Below are positions 35,804 through 43,819 of a DNA stretch of 64,000 nucleotides, in pieces; position 1 is the first letter of the stretch, and each line of letters starts with the position of its first letter. Source of the stretch: Actinoplanes solisilvae (lineage in GTDB: Bacteria > Actinomycetota > Actinomycetes > Mycobacteriales > Micromonosporaceae). Under the pieces are notes generated by a model. The model ran no database searches and had not been told where the DNA came from. It worked only from the letters and a program-made list of their open reading frames with translations. The position numbers were made by a program, and so were the translations under genes. The stretch spans positions 310,001-374,000 of the forward strand of contig NZ_RJAC01000003.1 in the NCBI RefSeq assembly GCF_003999975.1, read 5' to 3'.

Positions 35804-37288
35804 TCAGGCGTTCGAGCGGTGCAGCAGGTGGATCTCGTCGGGCTCGGGCGGGAGGTCGTCGACCCCGGCCGCCTCGGCCTCCTCATGACGCTTGTGAGCG
35901 CGGGGCAGGGCGAGCGCGGCGAAGACCGCGAGGACGGCCACGGCGGCGCACACCCAGAAGCCGTTGGTGAACGCGGCATCCGTGGGCAGGCCCTGCGGCG
36001 TCGTGTTCGAGGTGATGACGGCCGCGACGACCGCGGTGCCGATGGAGCTGCCGATCGTACGGGCGATGGTGTTGACGCTGGTGGCCTCGCCGGTCTGTGA
36101 CGCCGGGACCGACTCGATGATCGCGTTGGACATCGCCGCGAACGCGAAGCCGATGCCCGCGCCGGTCAGGATGCCCGACGCCAGCACCTGCCAGAGCTGG
36201 CCGTGGGCGAGGGCGGGCAGGGTGAACGCGGCGACGACGAAGACCGCGCCGAGGAACATCGGCAGCTTCGGGCCGTACTTGCGGTTCAGGATGCCGGCCA
36301 GCGGACCGAAGATGACCATCATGACGACGGTCGGGAGCAGGAACAGCCCGGCCTGCGAGACTGACTTGCCGAAGCCGTACCCGGTGATCGCGGGAAGCTG
36401 AAGCAGGGTCGGGACGAGCAGGAACGTACCGAACATGGCGAAGCCGAGGATCAGCGCGACCAGGTCGGTGGCCCACACGCCGCGTACCCGCATCAGCTTC
36501 ATGTCGATGAGCGGCTCGGCGACCCGCAGCTCGACCAGCACGAAGGCGAGAAGTCCGAGCGCGCCCAGCGCCATCAGGCCCAGCGTCATCGGCTCGCCCC
36601 AGCCCCACGATTGGCCCTTGCTGATGGCCAGCAGCAGCGCGACCAGCGAGATCGACAGGATGCCGGCGCCGAGCACGTCCAGCTTGCCGGGCGTGCGGAC
36701 CGCGGACTCCTTCATGCCGAAGATCGCGCCGATCAGGGCGATGACGACCAGCACGAGCGGCAGCCAGAACAGCCAGTGCCAGGAGAGGTGCTCGACGATC
36801 GGGCCGGCGGCCACGATGCCGATACCGGCGCCGACGCCGAAGATCGCCGAGATCAGCCCGACCGTGGTGGAGACCCGCTCGCGGGGCAGCTCGTCGCGGA
36901 CCATGCCGATCGACAGCGGCAGGATCGCGCCGGCCGCACCCTGCAGCACCCGGCCGATGATCAGCACGGCCAGGCTGGAGGCCATCGCGGCGACCACGGT
37001 GCCGACGGCCAAGACGGCCAGGACCCCGATCAGGACCTTGCGCTTGCCGGCGATGTCACCGAGGCGCCCGAGGATCGGCGTGAGCACCGACGCGGAGAGC
37101 AGGTAGGCGGTGACGACCCAGCTGACGTCGCTGGTGGAGGCGTTGAGCTCGTGCCCGATGGTGGCCAGCGCGGGCGAGACGAGCGACTGGAGCACCGCGA
37201 ACGCCAGGCCGCCCAGGGCCAGGTAGAGGACCAGAAGGCCGCCGCCCTTGGTTCGGGTGTCGGCGCCTTCCTCGATGGTCTGAGTCAT
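35804..37288 (-). CDS. MFS multidrug efflux transporter, DHA2 (14-TMS) type
   Basis: 494-residue integral membrane drug:proton antiporter. About 14 hydrophobic helices; motif A region GRLGDIAGKRKVLIG in loop 2-3; motif C-like GVGAGIGIVAAGPIVEHLSW in helix 5; N-terminal VVTAYLLSASVLTPILGRLGD typical for the EmrB/QacA group. The C-terminal 30 residues are acidic and cytoplasmic. The gene is divergent from osmC over a 105-bp gap with an inverted repeat (CGTAAG/CTTACG), a likely repressor site, although no TetR or MarR gene is next to it. Confidence 0.93.
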   Translation of the reverse strand: MTQTIEEGADTRTKGGGLLVLYLALGGLAFAVLQSLVSPALATIGHELNASTSDVSWVVTAYLLSASVLTPILGRLGDIAGKRKVLIGVLAVLAVGTVVAAMASSLAVLIIGRVLQGAAGAILPLSIGMVRDELPRERVSTTVGLISAIFGVGAGIGIVAAGPIVEHLSWHWLFWLPLVLVVIALIGAIFGMKESAVRTPGKLDVLGAGILSISLVALLLAISKGQSWGWGEPMTLGLMALGALGLLAFVLVELRVAEPLIDMKLMRVRGVWATDLVALILGFAMFGTFLLVPTLLQLPAITGYGFGKSVSQAGLFLLPTVVMMVIFGPLAGILNRKYGPKLPMFLGAVFVVAAFTLPALAHGQLWQVLASGILTGAGIGFAFAAMSNAIIESVPASQTGEATSVNTIARTIGSSIGTAVVAAVITSNTTPQGLPTDAAFTNGFWVCAAVAVLAVFAALALPRAHKRHEEAEAAGVDDLPPEPDEIHLLHRSNA

Positions 37289-37343
37289 CGTGTTCCCGAG
37301 GCTAGATGTAAACGTGTGCTGACTTATTATCGCTCCTCGGGGG

Positions 37344-37365
37344 CGTAAGTAAACGGTCGCTTACG
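37344..37365. promoter_or_regulatory. Inverted repeat between MFS and osmC genes
   Basis: CGTAAG (37344-37349) and CTTACG (37360-37365), 10-bp spacer, centred in the 105-bp divergent promoter region. Size and spacing suit a TetR-type operator. No regulator gene adjoins. Confidence 0.45.
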
Positions 37366-37393
37366 TCACATCTGATCGCGTAGCGTTCCTCTC

Positions 37394-37837
37394 ATGAGTC
37401 ACGAGAACCTTCGGTCGGTCGAGGTCGAGCGCACCGCGGTCGGCGAATACGAGGTGCGCAACGTGCGGGGCGGGGTCATCCCGCTGGGCACCGGCGACGA
37501 CGAGCGGTTCAGCCCGGTCGAGCTGTTCCTGGCCGCGCTCGGCGGCTGCACCGGCATCGACGTCGACCTGGTCGCCAGCCGCCGGGCCGAGCCGACCCGG
37601 TTCCTGGTCACCGTGCGCGGCGACAAGATCAAGGACGAGGCCGGCGCCAACCGTCTCGACAACCTCGAGGTCGAGCTGTCGGTGACGTACCCCGAGGGGG
37701 TGGACGGGGACCGTGCGCGGGAGGTCGTGCCCCGCCTGCTTCAGCAGTCGCACGACCGGTTGTGCACGGTCACCCGCACCGTCGAGCCCGGAACGCCGGT
37801 GGCGACGTATCAGGCGGAGGCGAAAGAGAACGAGTAG
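37394..37837 (+). CDS. OsmC-family protein
   Basis: 147 residues, OsmC/Ohr fold, thiol-dependent peroxide reductase family or its relatives. Blocks: SPVELFLAALGGCTGIDVDLVASRR carries the first conserved Cys; the second is in QQSHDRLCTVTRTVEPG. Both redox cysteines are therefore present. ATG preceded only weakly by a ribosome site. Its last 28 bp overlap the convergent GH78 gene. The neighbouring promoter is shared with the MFS gene. Confidence 0.88.
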   Translation: MSHENLRSVEVERTAVGEYEVRNVRGGVIPLGTGDDERFSPVELFLAALGGCTGIDVDLVASRRAEPTRFLVTVRGDKIKDEAGANRLDNLEVELSVTYPEGVDGDRAREVVPRLLQQSHDRLCTVTRTVEPGTPVATYQAEAKENE

Positions 37838-40800
37838 CTGCCGGACGGGAGCGTGTAGCGGCCCGGCTCCTGCGGGACGGCCTCGGCCGGGGTGCTGAGG
37901 GCCGTGCCGGGAAGGCGGACGGTCGCCGTCGCGTTCGGCGGGACGACCACGGTCAACGTGGTGGTCGTTCCGCTCCGGCTCCAGGACGAGCTCGTCACCC
38001 CGTACGGTGTGCGCAGCGACGACGACGCGGCCGTGAGCGTGCCGCCGGGTTTCGGCGCGATGAGCGCCTGACGATAGCCGGGCGAGGCCGGGCCGACGCC
38101 GCCGACCGAGCGGTAGAGCCAGTCGCCGACCGAGCCGAGCCCGTAGTGGTTGAACGAGTTCATGCCCGGGTCCTGCAGCGTGCCGTCGGTGCGGATGCCG
38201 TCCCAGCGCTCCCAGATCGTGGTCGCGCCGCGCGAGTTCATGTAGCCCCAGCCGGGATAGGTCGGTTGCTGCAGAATGCGGTACGCGGTGTCGGCGTGCC
38301 CGTGATCGGCCAGCACCGGCAGCAGGTTCTCCACGCCCATGAAGCCCACCGACAGGTGCCCGCCGCGCGCGTCGACCTTCGCCGCGAGTTTGTCGGCCAC
38401 CGCCTGGGTGCGCTCCGACGGCACCAGCCCGAAGCCGAGCGCCAGCACATATCCGGTCTGGCTGTTGTTGCCCACCGTGCCGTCGGCGGCGACGAACCGG
38501 CTGGTGAACGCGGCCGCGATGCGGTCGGCCAGCGTGCCGTACGTGCTTGCCTCGGCCGTACGCCCGGTGGCCGCCGCTATCCGGGAGACCAGGCGCGCCG
38601 ACCAGCCGAAGAACGCCGTACTGCTGACGTTGTTGGGGGTGCCGTCGTCGACGTTGAGCCAGTCGCCGAACGTCTCGTGGTCGCGGATCAGGTCGGTCCC
38701 CGCGGTCGAGCGCAGGTAGTCGACGTATCTCGCCAGGGCCGCGAAGTTCCGGTCGGCCGGGGCGAGATCGCCGTAGCGCTGCCAGATCGTGTACGGCACG
38801 ATGACGCCCGCGTCGGCCCACCCGGCCTTGCCCGCGCCGTCGATCACGGCCGGCGCCACGTCGGTGAACGCGCCGTCGGAGCGCTGCGCGTCGACCATGT
38901 CGTCGACGAACTTGGTCAGCAGCCCGTGCGTGTCGAAGCCGAACGTCGACGTGGCCGCGAACGACGCGATGTCGCCGGTCCAGCCGAGCCGCTCGTCGCG
39001 CTGCGGGCAGTCGGTCGGGATGGTCAGCAGGTTCGAGCGCGCACCCCACAGGATGTTGTGCTGAATCTGGTTCACCATCGGGTCGCTGGTGGTGAACGTG
39101 CCGGTCTCGGCCCCGTCGGTCCAGGCGGCCAGCCCGGTGAGGCTGTCCGCGGTCGGCGTGCCCGGGAAGCCGGTCAGCTCGACGTACCGGTAGCCGTGAA
39201 CGGTGAACCGCGGTTCGAAGACCTCGGGTGCGCCGGTGCCGGCCAGCGTGAACGTGTCGGTGGCCTGGGCGGCGCGCAGGTTCGTCGTGTAGAGGGTGCC
39301 GTCGGCGTTCAGGATCTCGCCGTGCCGCAGCGTGATCCGGGTGCCGGCCGGCCCGGTGACCCGCAGGCGGTTCCAGCCGGCGAAGTTCTGTCCCAGGTCG
39401 GCGATCCATACGCCGGGCCGGGGCTGGGTGATCGCGCGCGGCCGGAACTCCTGCTGCACCCGTACGCCCGGATCGACCTGGGCGACCAGCCGGGGCAGCG
39501 CGCCGCTGCGCACCGTCACCGGCGTTCCGTTCGTGCCGGTGATACGCGCGTCCTGATCCTCACCGTGGTAGAGGTCGTCGGCGACGATCGTGCTCGGCGC
39601 GGCCGTCCAGGAACTGTCGGTGCGCACGTCGGAGCGGGTGCCGTCGGTGTATTCGATGCTCAGCCGGGCCGAATACCACGGCTGGGTGCCGTAGCGCTGC
39701 GCCCCCGCGAAGCCGAGACTGCCGGAATACCAGCCGTTGCCGAGCAGCGCCCCGATGGTGTTGCCGCCCGTGCGCAGCTTCGCGGTCACGTCATACACGC
39801 GGTAGGGCAGGCGCTTGTTGTAATCGGTCCAGCCCGGCGCCAGCCGTTCGTCGCTGACCCGCTGTCCATTCAGGAGCGTCTCGTGCAACCCGAGCGCGGT
39901 CGCGAACAGCCTCGCCCGGGCGACCGGCTTGCCCAGGTCAAAGGCCTTCCCCACGTACGGGGTGAAGCCCGCGACGGATACCTGGGCGCCCCACTGTCCG
40001 CCGCCGAACGGCGCGCTGACGCGGGCGGCGGGCCAGGACGCGTCGGCGAAACCGGGCTGCTCCCAGCCGGACGGGCCGGTCTGCGAGCTCTTCCAGTTGC
40101 CGTCGGTGACGACATTGTTCATTTTCGCGACCACGCTCGCCGGGCCGGCGGTCGTGTTGGTGCCGGCGATCGCGATCGTGTTGCTGCCGATCCGCAGCCG
40201 GGCACTGACGTCCACCGTGGTGGCTCGCTTCCACGAGTCGGTGACGCGGCGCGACGCGCTGACCCGGGAACCGTTGACCCAGACGTCGGCCGTGTCGTCG
40301 CCGGTCACGACCAGCGTCGCCGGGCTGGGGATCGAGCTCAGGTCGAACGTACGGCGGAAGTAGCGCGTACCCGCGGGCACGGAGTTGACCGGATCGCCCT
40401 CGGGATACCAGATCCAGCTCGCGCCGCTCAGGCTCGCGGTGACCGGCGCGCCGACGAAGCTCGCCTGCCACTCGGCCGCCGCGTCGAACAGGCCGGTGTC
40501 GAAGCGGGCGGCCGGGCTCCACGTGCTCGGGCGGCCCTGCGTGTCCCAGACCCGCACCCGCCAGTGATAGGTGCGGTTACCGGCCAAGGCGGGCCCGCCG
40601 TACGCGACGTCGACGCTCTGACCGGTCGCGACCTCACCGGAGTCCCAGACGTCGGCCGCGCCCGGCGACGTGCCGACGTTCACCTGGTAGCGGCCCTGCA
40701 CCTGGCCGTTCACGGCCGAGACGAGCCGCCAGCCGAAGCGCGGCTGGGTGGCGTCGACGCCGACCGGGTCGGTGCGCCGCTCGGTGGTCAGACCGGCGAG

Positions 40801-41403
40801 GGTCACCGGGGAGGCGGCGTCGACCGGGGCCACGACGTTGGCCGCCCACGGCCCGGATCCGTACGCCCCGAGGTCTTTGGCCTGCACCCAGGTCTCGGGA
40901 ACCGAGGTGGCGGCCTGCCAGGCGGTGTCGGTGACGAGGTCGACCGTGCCCGCAGCCGAGGCGATGCGGACGCGGCCCAGCAGGCCCGCGGGGCCGGCGG
41001 TGGTGTTGCGGGCGGCGATCCGTAGGGTGTTGGCGCCGGGGCGCAGCTCCGAGGCGAGGTCGATGTAGCGGGCCTGGCGCCACGCGTCGGTGGTTCGAGG
41101 GGAGCCGGCCAGATAGGCGCCGTTGAGCCAGACGTCGACGGTGTCGTCGCCGGTCACCACGAGCTGGGCGTCGGTGTAGGGGCCGGCCGGGGCGGTGAAC
41201 GTGCGGCGTAGGTAGCGGGTCGCGGCGGGGGCGGTCTGGACGGGATCGCCCTCGGGGTACCAGATCCAGCGGGCGGTATCCAGGCCGACCGCCGGGGTCG
41301 CGGCGGCCTGGAGGGCTTTCGACGGGGGCGCTGGGGCGGCGCCGGCGGGGGTGGGGACGGCCGTGAGCGCCACGGACAGCGCGATCACGAGACTTCGGAT
41401 CAT
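37810..41403 (-). CDS. Secreted GH78 alpha-L-rhamnosidase (second copy)
   Basis: 1197 residues, signal peptide MIRSLVIALSVALTAVPTPAGA. Two copies of a galactose-binding-like domain starting WIWYPEGDPV (about residues 45-175 and 328-465) flank the Ig-like rhamnosidase domain (PRFGWRLVSAVNGQVQGRYQ). Then the rhamnosidase N domain (LGLHETLLNGQRVSDERLAPGWTDY), the DLGQNFAGW beta domain, the catalytic barrel with QRDERLGWTGDIASFAATS near 801, WERWDGI near 1065 and NSFNHYGLGSVGDW, and a closing beta domain. It lacks the extra C-terminal modules of the other GH78 protein. It ends inside the osmC gene on the other strand (28-bp antisense overlap). A LacI-like site precedes it. Confidence 0.93.
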   Translation of the reverse strand: MIRSLVIALSVALTAVPTPAGAAPAPPSKALQAAATPAVGLDTARWIWYPEGDPVQTAPAATRYLRRTFTAPAGPYTDAQLVVTGDDTVDVWLNGAYLAGSPRTTDAWRQARYIDLASELRPGANTLRIAARNTTAGPAGLLGRVRIASAAGTVDLVTDTAWQAATSVPETWVQAKDLGAYGSGPWAANVVAPVDAASPVTLAGLTTERRTDPVGVDATQPRFGWRLVSAVNGQVQGRYQVNVGTSPGAADVWDSGEVATGQSVDVAYGGPALAGNRTYHWRVRVWDTQGRPSTWSPAARFDTGLFDAAAEWQASFVGAPVTASLSGASWIWYPEGDPVNSVPAGTRYFRRTFDLSSIPSPATLVVTGDDTADVWVNGSRVSASRRVTDSWKRATTVDVSARLRIGSNTIAIAGTNTTAGPASVVAKMNNVVTDGNWKSSQTGPSGWEQPGFADASWPAARVSAPFGGGQWGAQVSVAGFTPYVGKAFDLGKPVARARLFATALGLHETLLNGQRVSDERLAPGWTDYNKRLPYRVYDVTAKLRTGGNTIGALLGNGWYSGSLGFAGAQRYGTQPWYSARLSIEYTDGTRSDVRTDSSWTAAPSTIVADDLYHGEDQDARITGTNGTPVTVRSGALPRLVAQVDPGVRVQQEFRPRAITQPRPGVWIADLGQNFAGWNRLRVTGPAGTRITLRHGEILNADGTLYTTNLRAAQATDTFTLAGTGAPEVFEPRFTVHGYRYVELTGFPGTPTADSLTGLAAWTDGAETGTFTTSDPMVNQIQHNILWGARSNLLTIPTDCPQRDERLGWTGDIASFAATSTFGFDTHGLLTKFVDDMVDAQRSDGAFTDVAPAVIDGAGKAGWADAGVIVPYTIWQRYGDLAPADRNFAALARYVDYLRSTAGTDLIRDHETFGDWLNVDDGTPNNVSSTAFFGWSARLVSRIAAATGRTAEASTYGTLADRIAAAFTSRFVAADGTVGNNSQTGYVLALGFGLVPSERTQAVADKLAAKVDARGGHLSVGFMGVENLLPVLADHGHADTAYRILQQPTYPGWGYMNSRGATTIWERWDGIRTDGTLQDPGMNSFNHYGLGSVGDWLYRSVGGVGPASPGYRQALIAPKPGGTLTAASSSLRTPYGVTSSSWSRSGTTTTLTVVVPPNATATVRLPGTALSTPAEAVPQEPGRYTLPSGSYSFSFASA

Positions 41404-41441
41404 CGGGGTCTCCTCGGTGGGGGAGTGCTCCGCGGGGGATA

Positions 41442-41467
41442 CACGTATTTATACGTTTCAATACGTG
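41442..41467. promoter_or_regulatory. Operator-like inverted repeat upstream of second GH78 gene
   Basis: CACGTATT (41442-41449) and AATACGTG (41460-41467) are exact 8-bp arms. Between them, read on the minus strand, is TTGAAACGTATAA, which has one half (TGAAACG) of the perfect TGAAACGTTTCA palindrome found before the first GH78 gene. The site lies 39-64 bp upstream of the ATG. Confidence 0.5.
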
Positions 41468-41558
41468 CTGCCTCTTACGTTATGGCCCAGTCGTTGATCG
41501 ACTCAAGCCTCAGCTCCGCTATCGTCCGGCTCACTGTCGTGCGACCGGGGGGAAGCTC

Positions 41559-42065
41559 ATGAAGCGGGTTCTGCTGTTGGCCTGCGTGTTGCTGGCAGGA
41601 TGCTCGCCCGACGTGGTGGAGGCGCCGCCGGTGTTCGCCGCGGGCTGCCCGCAGCTGTCCGCGCCGCCGTTCGGCATCGAGGCCAAGGGCAAGTGGGTCC
41701 CGGGCCGGCCCCAGGGCGCCTACGACCAGGTCGACTGCCAATACTCTTCGCCGGCCTCGGCCGACGCCGGCATGTACGTCGTCGGGCGGGTCTTCCCCGG
41801 CGAGGACCAGTCGAAGACGTTCGCCGCCGATGAGCAGACGGGCTGGGCCGCCGACGGCGACGAGTACATGGTCGTGCCGGACGTCGGCGACGGCGGCTTC
41901 GCCTGGTACGCCGAGTCGTCACTCTGCCTGGCCGCCCGCTCGGGCACCGCGTACGTCGTGGTCGCGGTGGCCCCCGGCCAGCCCCTCGACGACCCGGAAC
42001 CCGTCCGCGAGCACCTCCCGGCGCTGAAGGCCCTCATGACCGACGCCCTGACCGCCCTGCGCTGA
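41559..42065 (+). CDS. Secreted lipoprotein of unknown function
   Basis: 168 residues. Lipobox LLAGC at residues 11-15 after a short signal peptide (MKRVLLLACVLLAGC), so the mature protein should be tethered to the membrane. Four further cysteines (AGCPQLS, VDCQYSS, SSLCLAA) could form disulfides. GGGGGGAAGC ribosome site upstream. No family recognised. The last 20 bases are already part of the tandem GACCGC repeat that continues downstream. Confidence 0.8.
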   Translation: MKRVLLLACVLLAGCSPDVVEAPPVFAAGCPQLSAPPFGIEAKGKWVPGRPQGAYDQVDCQYSSPASADAGMYVVGRVFPGEDQSKTFAADEQTGWAADGDEYMVVPDVGDGGFAWYAESSLCLAARSGTAYVVVAVAPGQPLDDPEPVREHLPALKALMTDALTALR

Positions 42066-42160
42066 CCGCCCCGCCCTGACCGCTCTGCCCTGACCGCTTT
42101 GCGTTGCCGTCCTGCGTTGACCGCCCGGCGTTGACCGCTCTCGGCTGACCCACCATGCTC
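42046..42160. repeat. Degenerate short tandem repeats after lipoprotein gene
   Basis: About seven imperfect units of 13-18 bp built on CTGACCGCYCTGC / TTGACCGC run from the last codons of the lipoprotein gene into the spacer. From 42066 to 42509 there is no convincing gene; on the minus strand a stop-free stretch at about 42243-42505 (SFNRVEEHQFATADRERALL) lacks a start and may be the remnant of a gene. Confidence 0.6.
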
Positions 42161-42509
42161 TGACCGCGCGGAAGTCGCCGGGAATGGGATATTTCGGCCG
42201 CCGTCTGCGGAACTTTGCACCCTGCAAATGCGGAATCTACGAGCCGCAGATGCGGAACGATCCGGTGCTCAGAACCTTTCCGGCCATCCCGACGGCGCCC
42301 GCCACCATGATCAGCCGCACGTGGCGAATGCCCGCGCCGGGTCCAGCGGGATAGACCTCAACCCGCAGGCTCGCAGAGGCGTTGCGGGGTCGAGTAGAGC
42401 GCGGGTAGTCGCGCCTGAGCAGCGCCCGCTCGCGGTCGGCGGTGGCGAACTGGTGCTCCTCGACGCGGTTGAACGACAGGCGGCCCTGCAGGTACAGGTC
42501 GTATGCGTA

Positions 42510-43064
42510 TCAGACCAGGTGGTCGCCGGGCTGGGTCTGCAGCAACCAGGCGAGCGGCATCTTCGCGCGTTCGATATAGGCGGAGTCAGCCGACAATTGG
42601 TGCAGGGTCACCGTCAACGCGTCGTCCCGGTCGACGACCCAATATTGCGGAATGCCGGCTGCGGCGTACTCACGGTGCTTGGTCACCTCGTCCATTGCCT
42701 CGGAGCCCGGCGAGACGATCTCTATAACGAGAAGGAGTTCGGCGACCGATAACCAGACCGCCCGCGGCGGAACCTTGCTCCACACGCTGACGTCAGGGAT
42801 TCGACCTCCGTCACGCCCCGGCCCGGGAATGCGGATGCCGGCGACCTGAAGTACCTGCTCGGCCGGCCATCCCGCCATGATCAGCCACGCGAAGAGGCGG
42901 CTGGCGATCTGCGCGTGCTCCGAGTCCGCGGGGGGCATGACGGACAGAACTCCCTCAGGGCTTGTCTCGTATCGGTGACCGTTCGGGTCCGCGGCATTCA
43001 TAGCCGCAAGATCGTCGAGCGTCACCATGGCGGGCATGTGCATGCCGACGGTCTCCGCGCTCAT
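42510..43064 (-). CDS. Uma2-family (DUF820) putative restriction-endonuclease-like protein
   Basis: 184 residues, PD-(D/E)xK nuclease fold. Core: GRIPDVSVWSK (Asp), LLLVIEIVSPGSEAMDEVTKHREYAAAGIPQYWVVD (Glu-x-Val, later Lys), as in the very common Uma2 family of actinobacteria and cyanobacteria. Start ATG 43064 gives the family-like N-terminus (MVTLDDLAAMN); a longer frame to 43205 is unlikely. Role in the cell is unknown for the family; many members are remnants of mobile DNA. It is surrounded by gene-poor, decayed sequence. Confidence 0.9.
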   Translation of the reverse strand: MSAETVGMHMPAMVTLDDLAAMNAADPNGHRYETSPEGVLSVMPPADSEHAQIASRLFAWLIMAGWPAEQVLQVAGIRIPGPGRDGGRIPDVSVWSKVPPRAVWLSVAELLLVIEIVSPGSEAMDEVTKHREYAAAGIPQYWVVDRDDALTVTLHQLSADSAYIERAKMPLAWLLQTQPGDHLV

Positions 43065-43400
43065 GCGCCCATCGTACGAGACGATGTTGTCCGTTTGTCG
43101 CCTTCGAGGGTGGCGACCTCGCCACGCAGGTGACGGGCCATATCTGTCCGGCTGGTGCGGGGCTGGCGGAATCGATCGCGGGACAGTCGGAGGAGCTCCA
43201 GGCACCCGGCAAAGCTGCCAGCCTGAGGCAACTCACACAAGGGTGTTTTGTAGGGAACTTCACGGGGGAGAATCCCTTTCCGACGTACCAGGAGCCGATT
43301 ACGCCTGGTCAGGCGATGAAACGCCCCGCCGGCGACAAACATGTCGGAGTTTTGTCGGAAATCTTGTCGGTAACCACCAGTTACACAGCAACACACAAAG
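43065..43400. other. Gene-poor spacer with TGTCGG direct repeats
   Basis: No supported gene. TGTCGG occurs at 43342, 43353 and 43365 (11 and 12 bp apart, one helical turn), followed by an AT-richer stretch (43375-43400). Such phasing can mark a regulator-binding array. Two open frames of over 100 codons cross here on opposite strands but neither has a start signal or recognisable sequence. Confidence 0.4.
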
Positions 43401-43646
43401 TCACAGTTCTCTCGGCGATGCGAGGCCACTCATCCGGCCTGCATCGCAGTCCCCGATCAATGCCTGATCGACCACACCCACCCACGGCTGGAACCGGATC
43501 CTGCCGTCGCGAACCACCGCTCGCGCACCGCCACCTAGCGCTTCCAGGTCTCCGAGGCTGCCATCCTGCAAAAATCGCTCAGCGGCCGCAACCACCTGCG
43601 CCGGGATCGAACTACGAAACGCAGAAACATCGATACGGACTGCCAT
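43401..43646 (-). CDS. Small protein of unknown function, possibly truncated
   Basis: 81 residues: MAVRIDVSAFRSSIPAQVVAAAERFLQDGSLGDLEALGGG, then a strand-rich segment RIRFQPWVGVVDQALIGDCDAGRMSGL. The start of the sequence suggests a helix that counts off like the N-terminal part of SWIM-zinc-finger proteins, and the CDAG close to the end might be the first half of a lost CxC finger, but this is weak. The ATG lies at 43646 with no clear ribosome site. It sits in a decayed region between the Uma2 gene and a strong hairpin. Confidence 0.4.
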   Translation of the reverse strand: MAVRIDVSAFRSSIPAQVVAAAERFLQDGSLGDLEALGGGARAVVRDGRIRFQPWVGVVDQALIGDCDAGRMSGLASPREL

Positions 43647-43785
43647 GAGCGCTCACGATACCGTCAGAGCACTCAGGCCCCCGAGCTGAACAAAGCGTCA
43701 TATTCGGGGCCATCTGGCCAAGGTGCAGCCACCCCTACCAACACACCAAACATCCGCGAACCACCGACCCGGCGCCGATCATGGC

Positions 43786-43813
43786 ACCGGCCGGCTCGGC
43801 CGAGCCGGCCGGT
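43786..43813. terminator. 28-bp perfect palindrome, terminator of the GT-C gene
   Basis: ACCGGCCGGCTCGG at 43786-43799 is followed immediately by its exact inverted copy. It lies 7 bp beyond the stop of the minus-strand membrane protein gene. Extremely stable hairpin in RNA; no T-run on the minus strand. Confidence 0.65.
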
Positions 43814-43819
43814 TTCGTG

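Noticed and set aside
42228..42752. Plus-strand ORF of 174 codons overlapping the Uma2 gene
   Set aside because: Shadow of the Uma2 frame with no ribosome site or recognisable sequence.
43130..43648. Plus-strand 172-codon ORF in the gene-poor spacer
   Set aside because: Amino-acid composition is unstructured, no start signal, and no similarity to any family I know.
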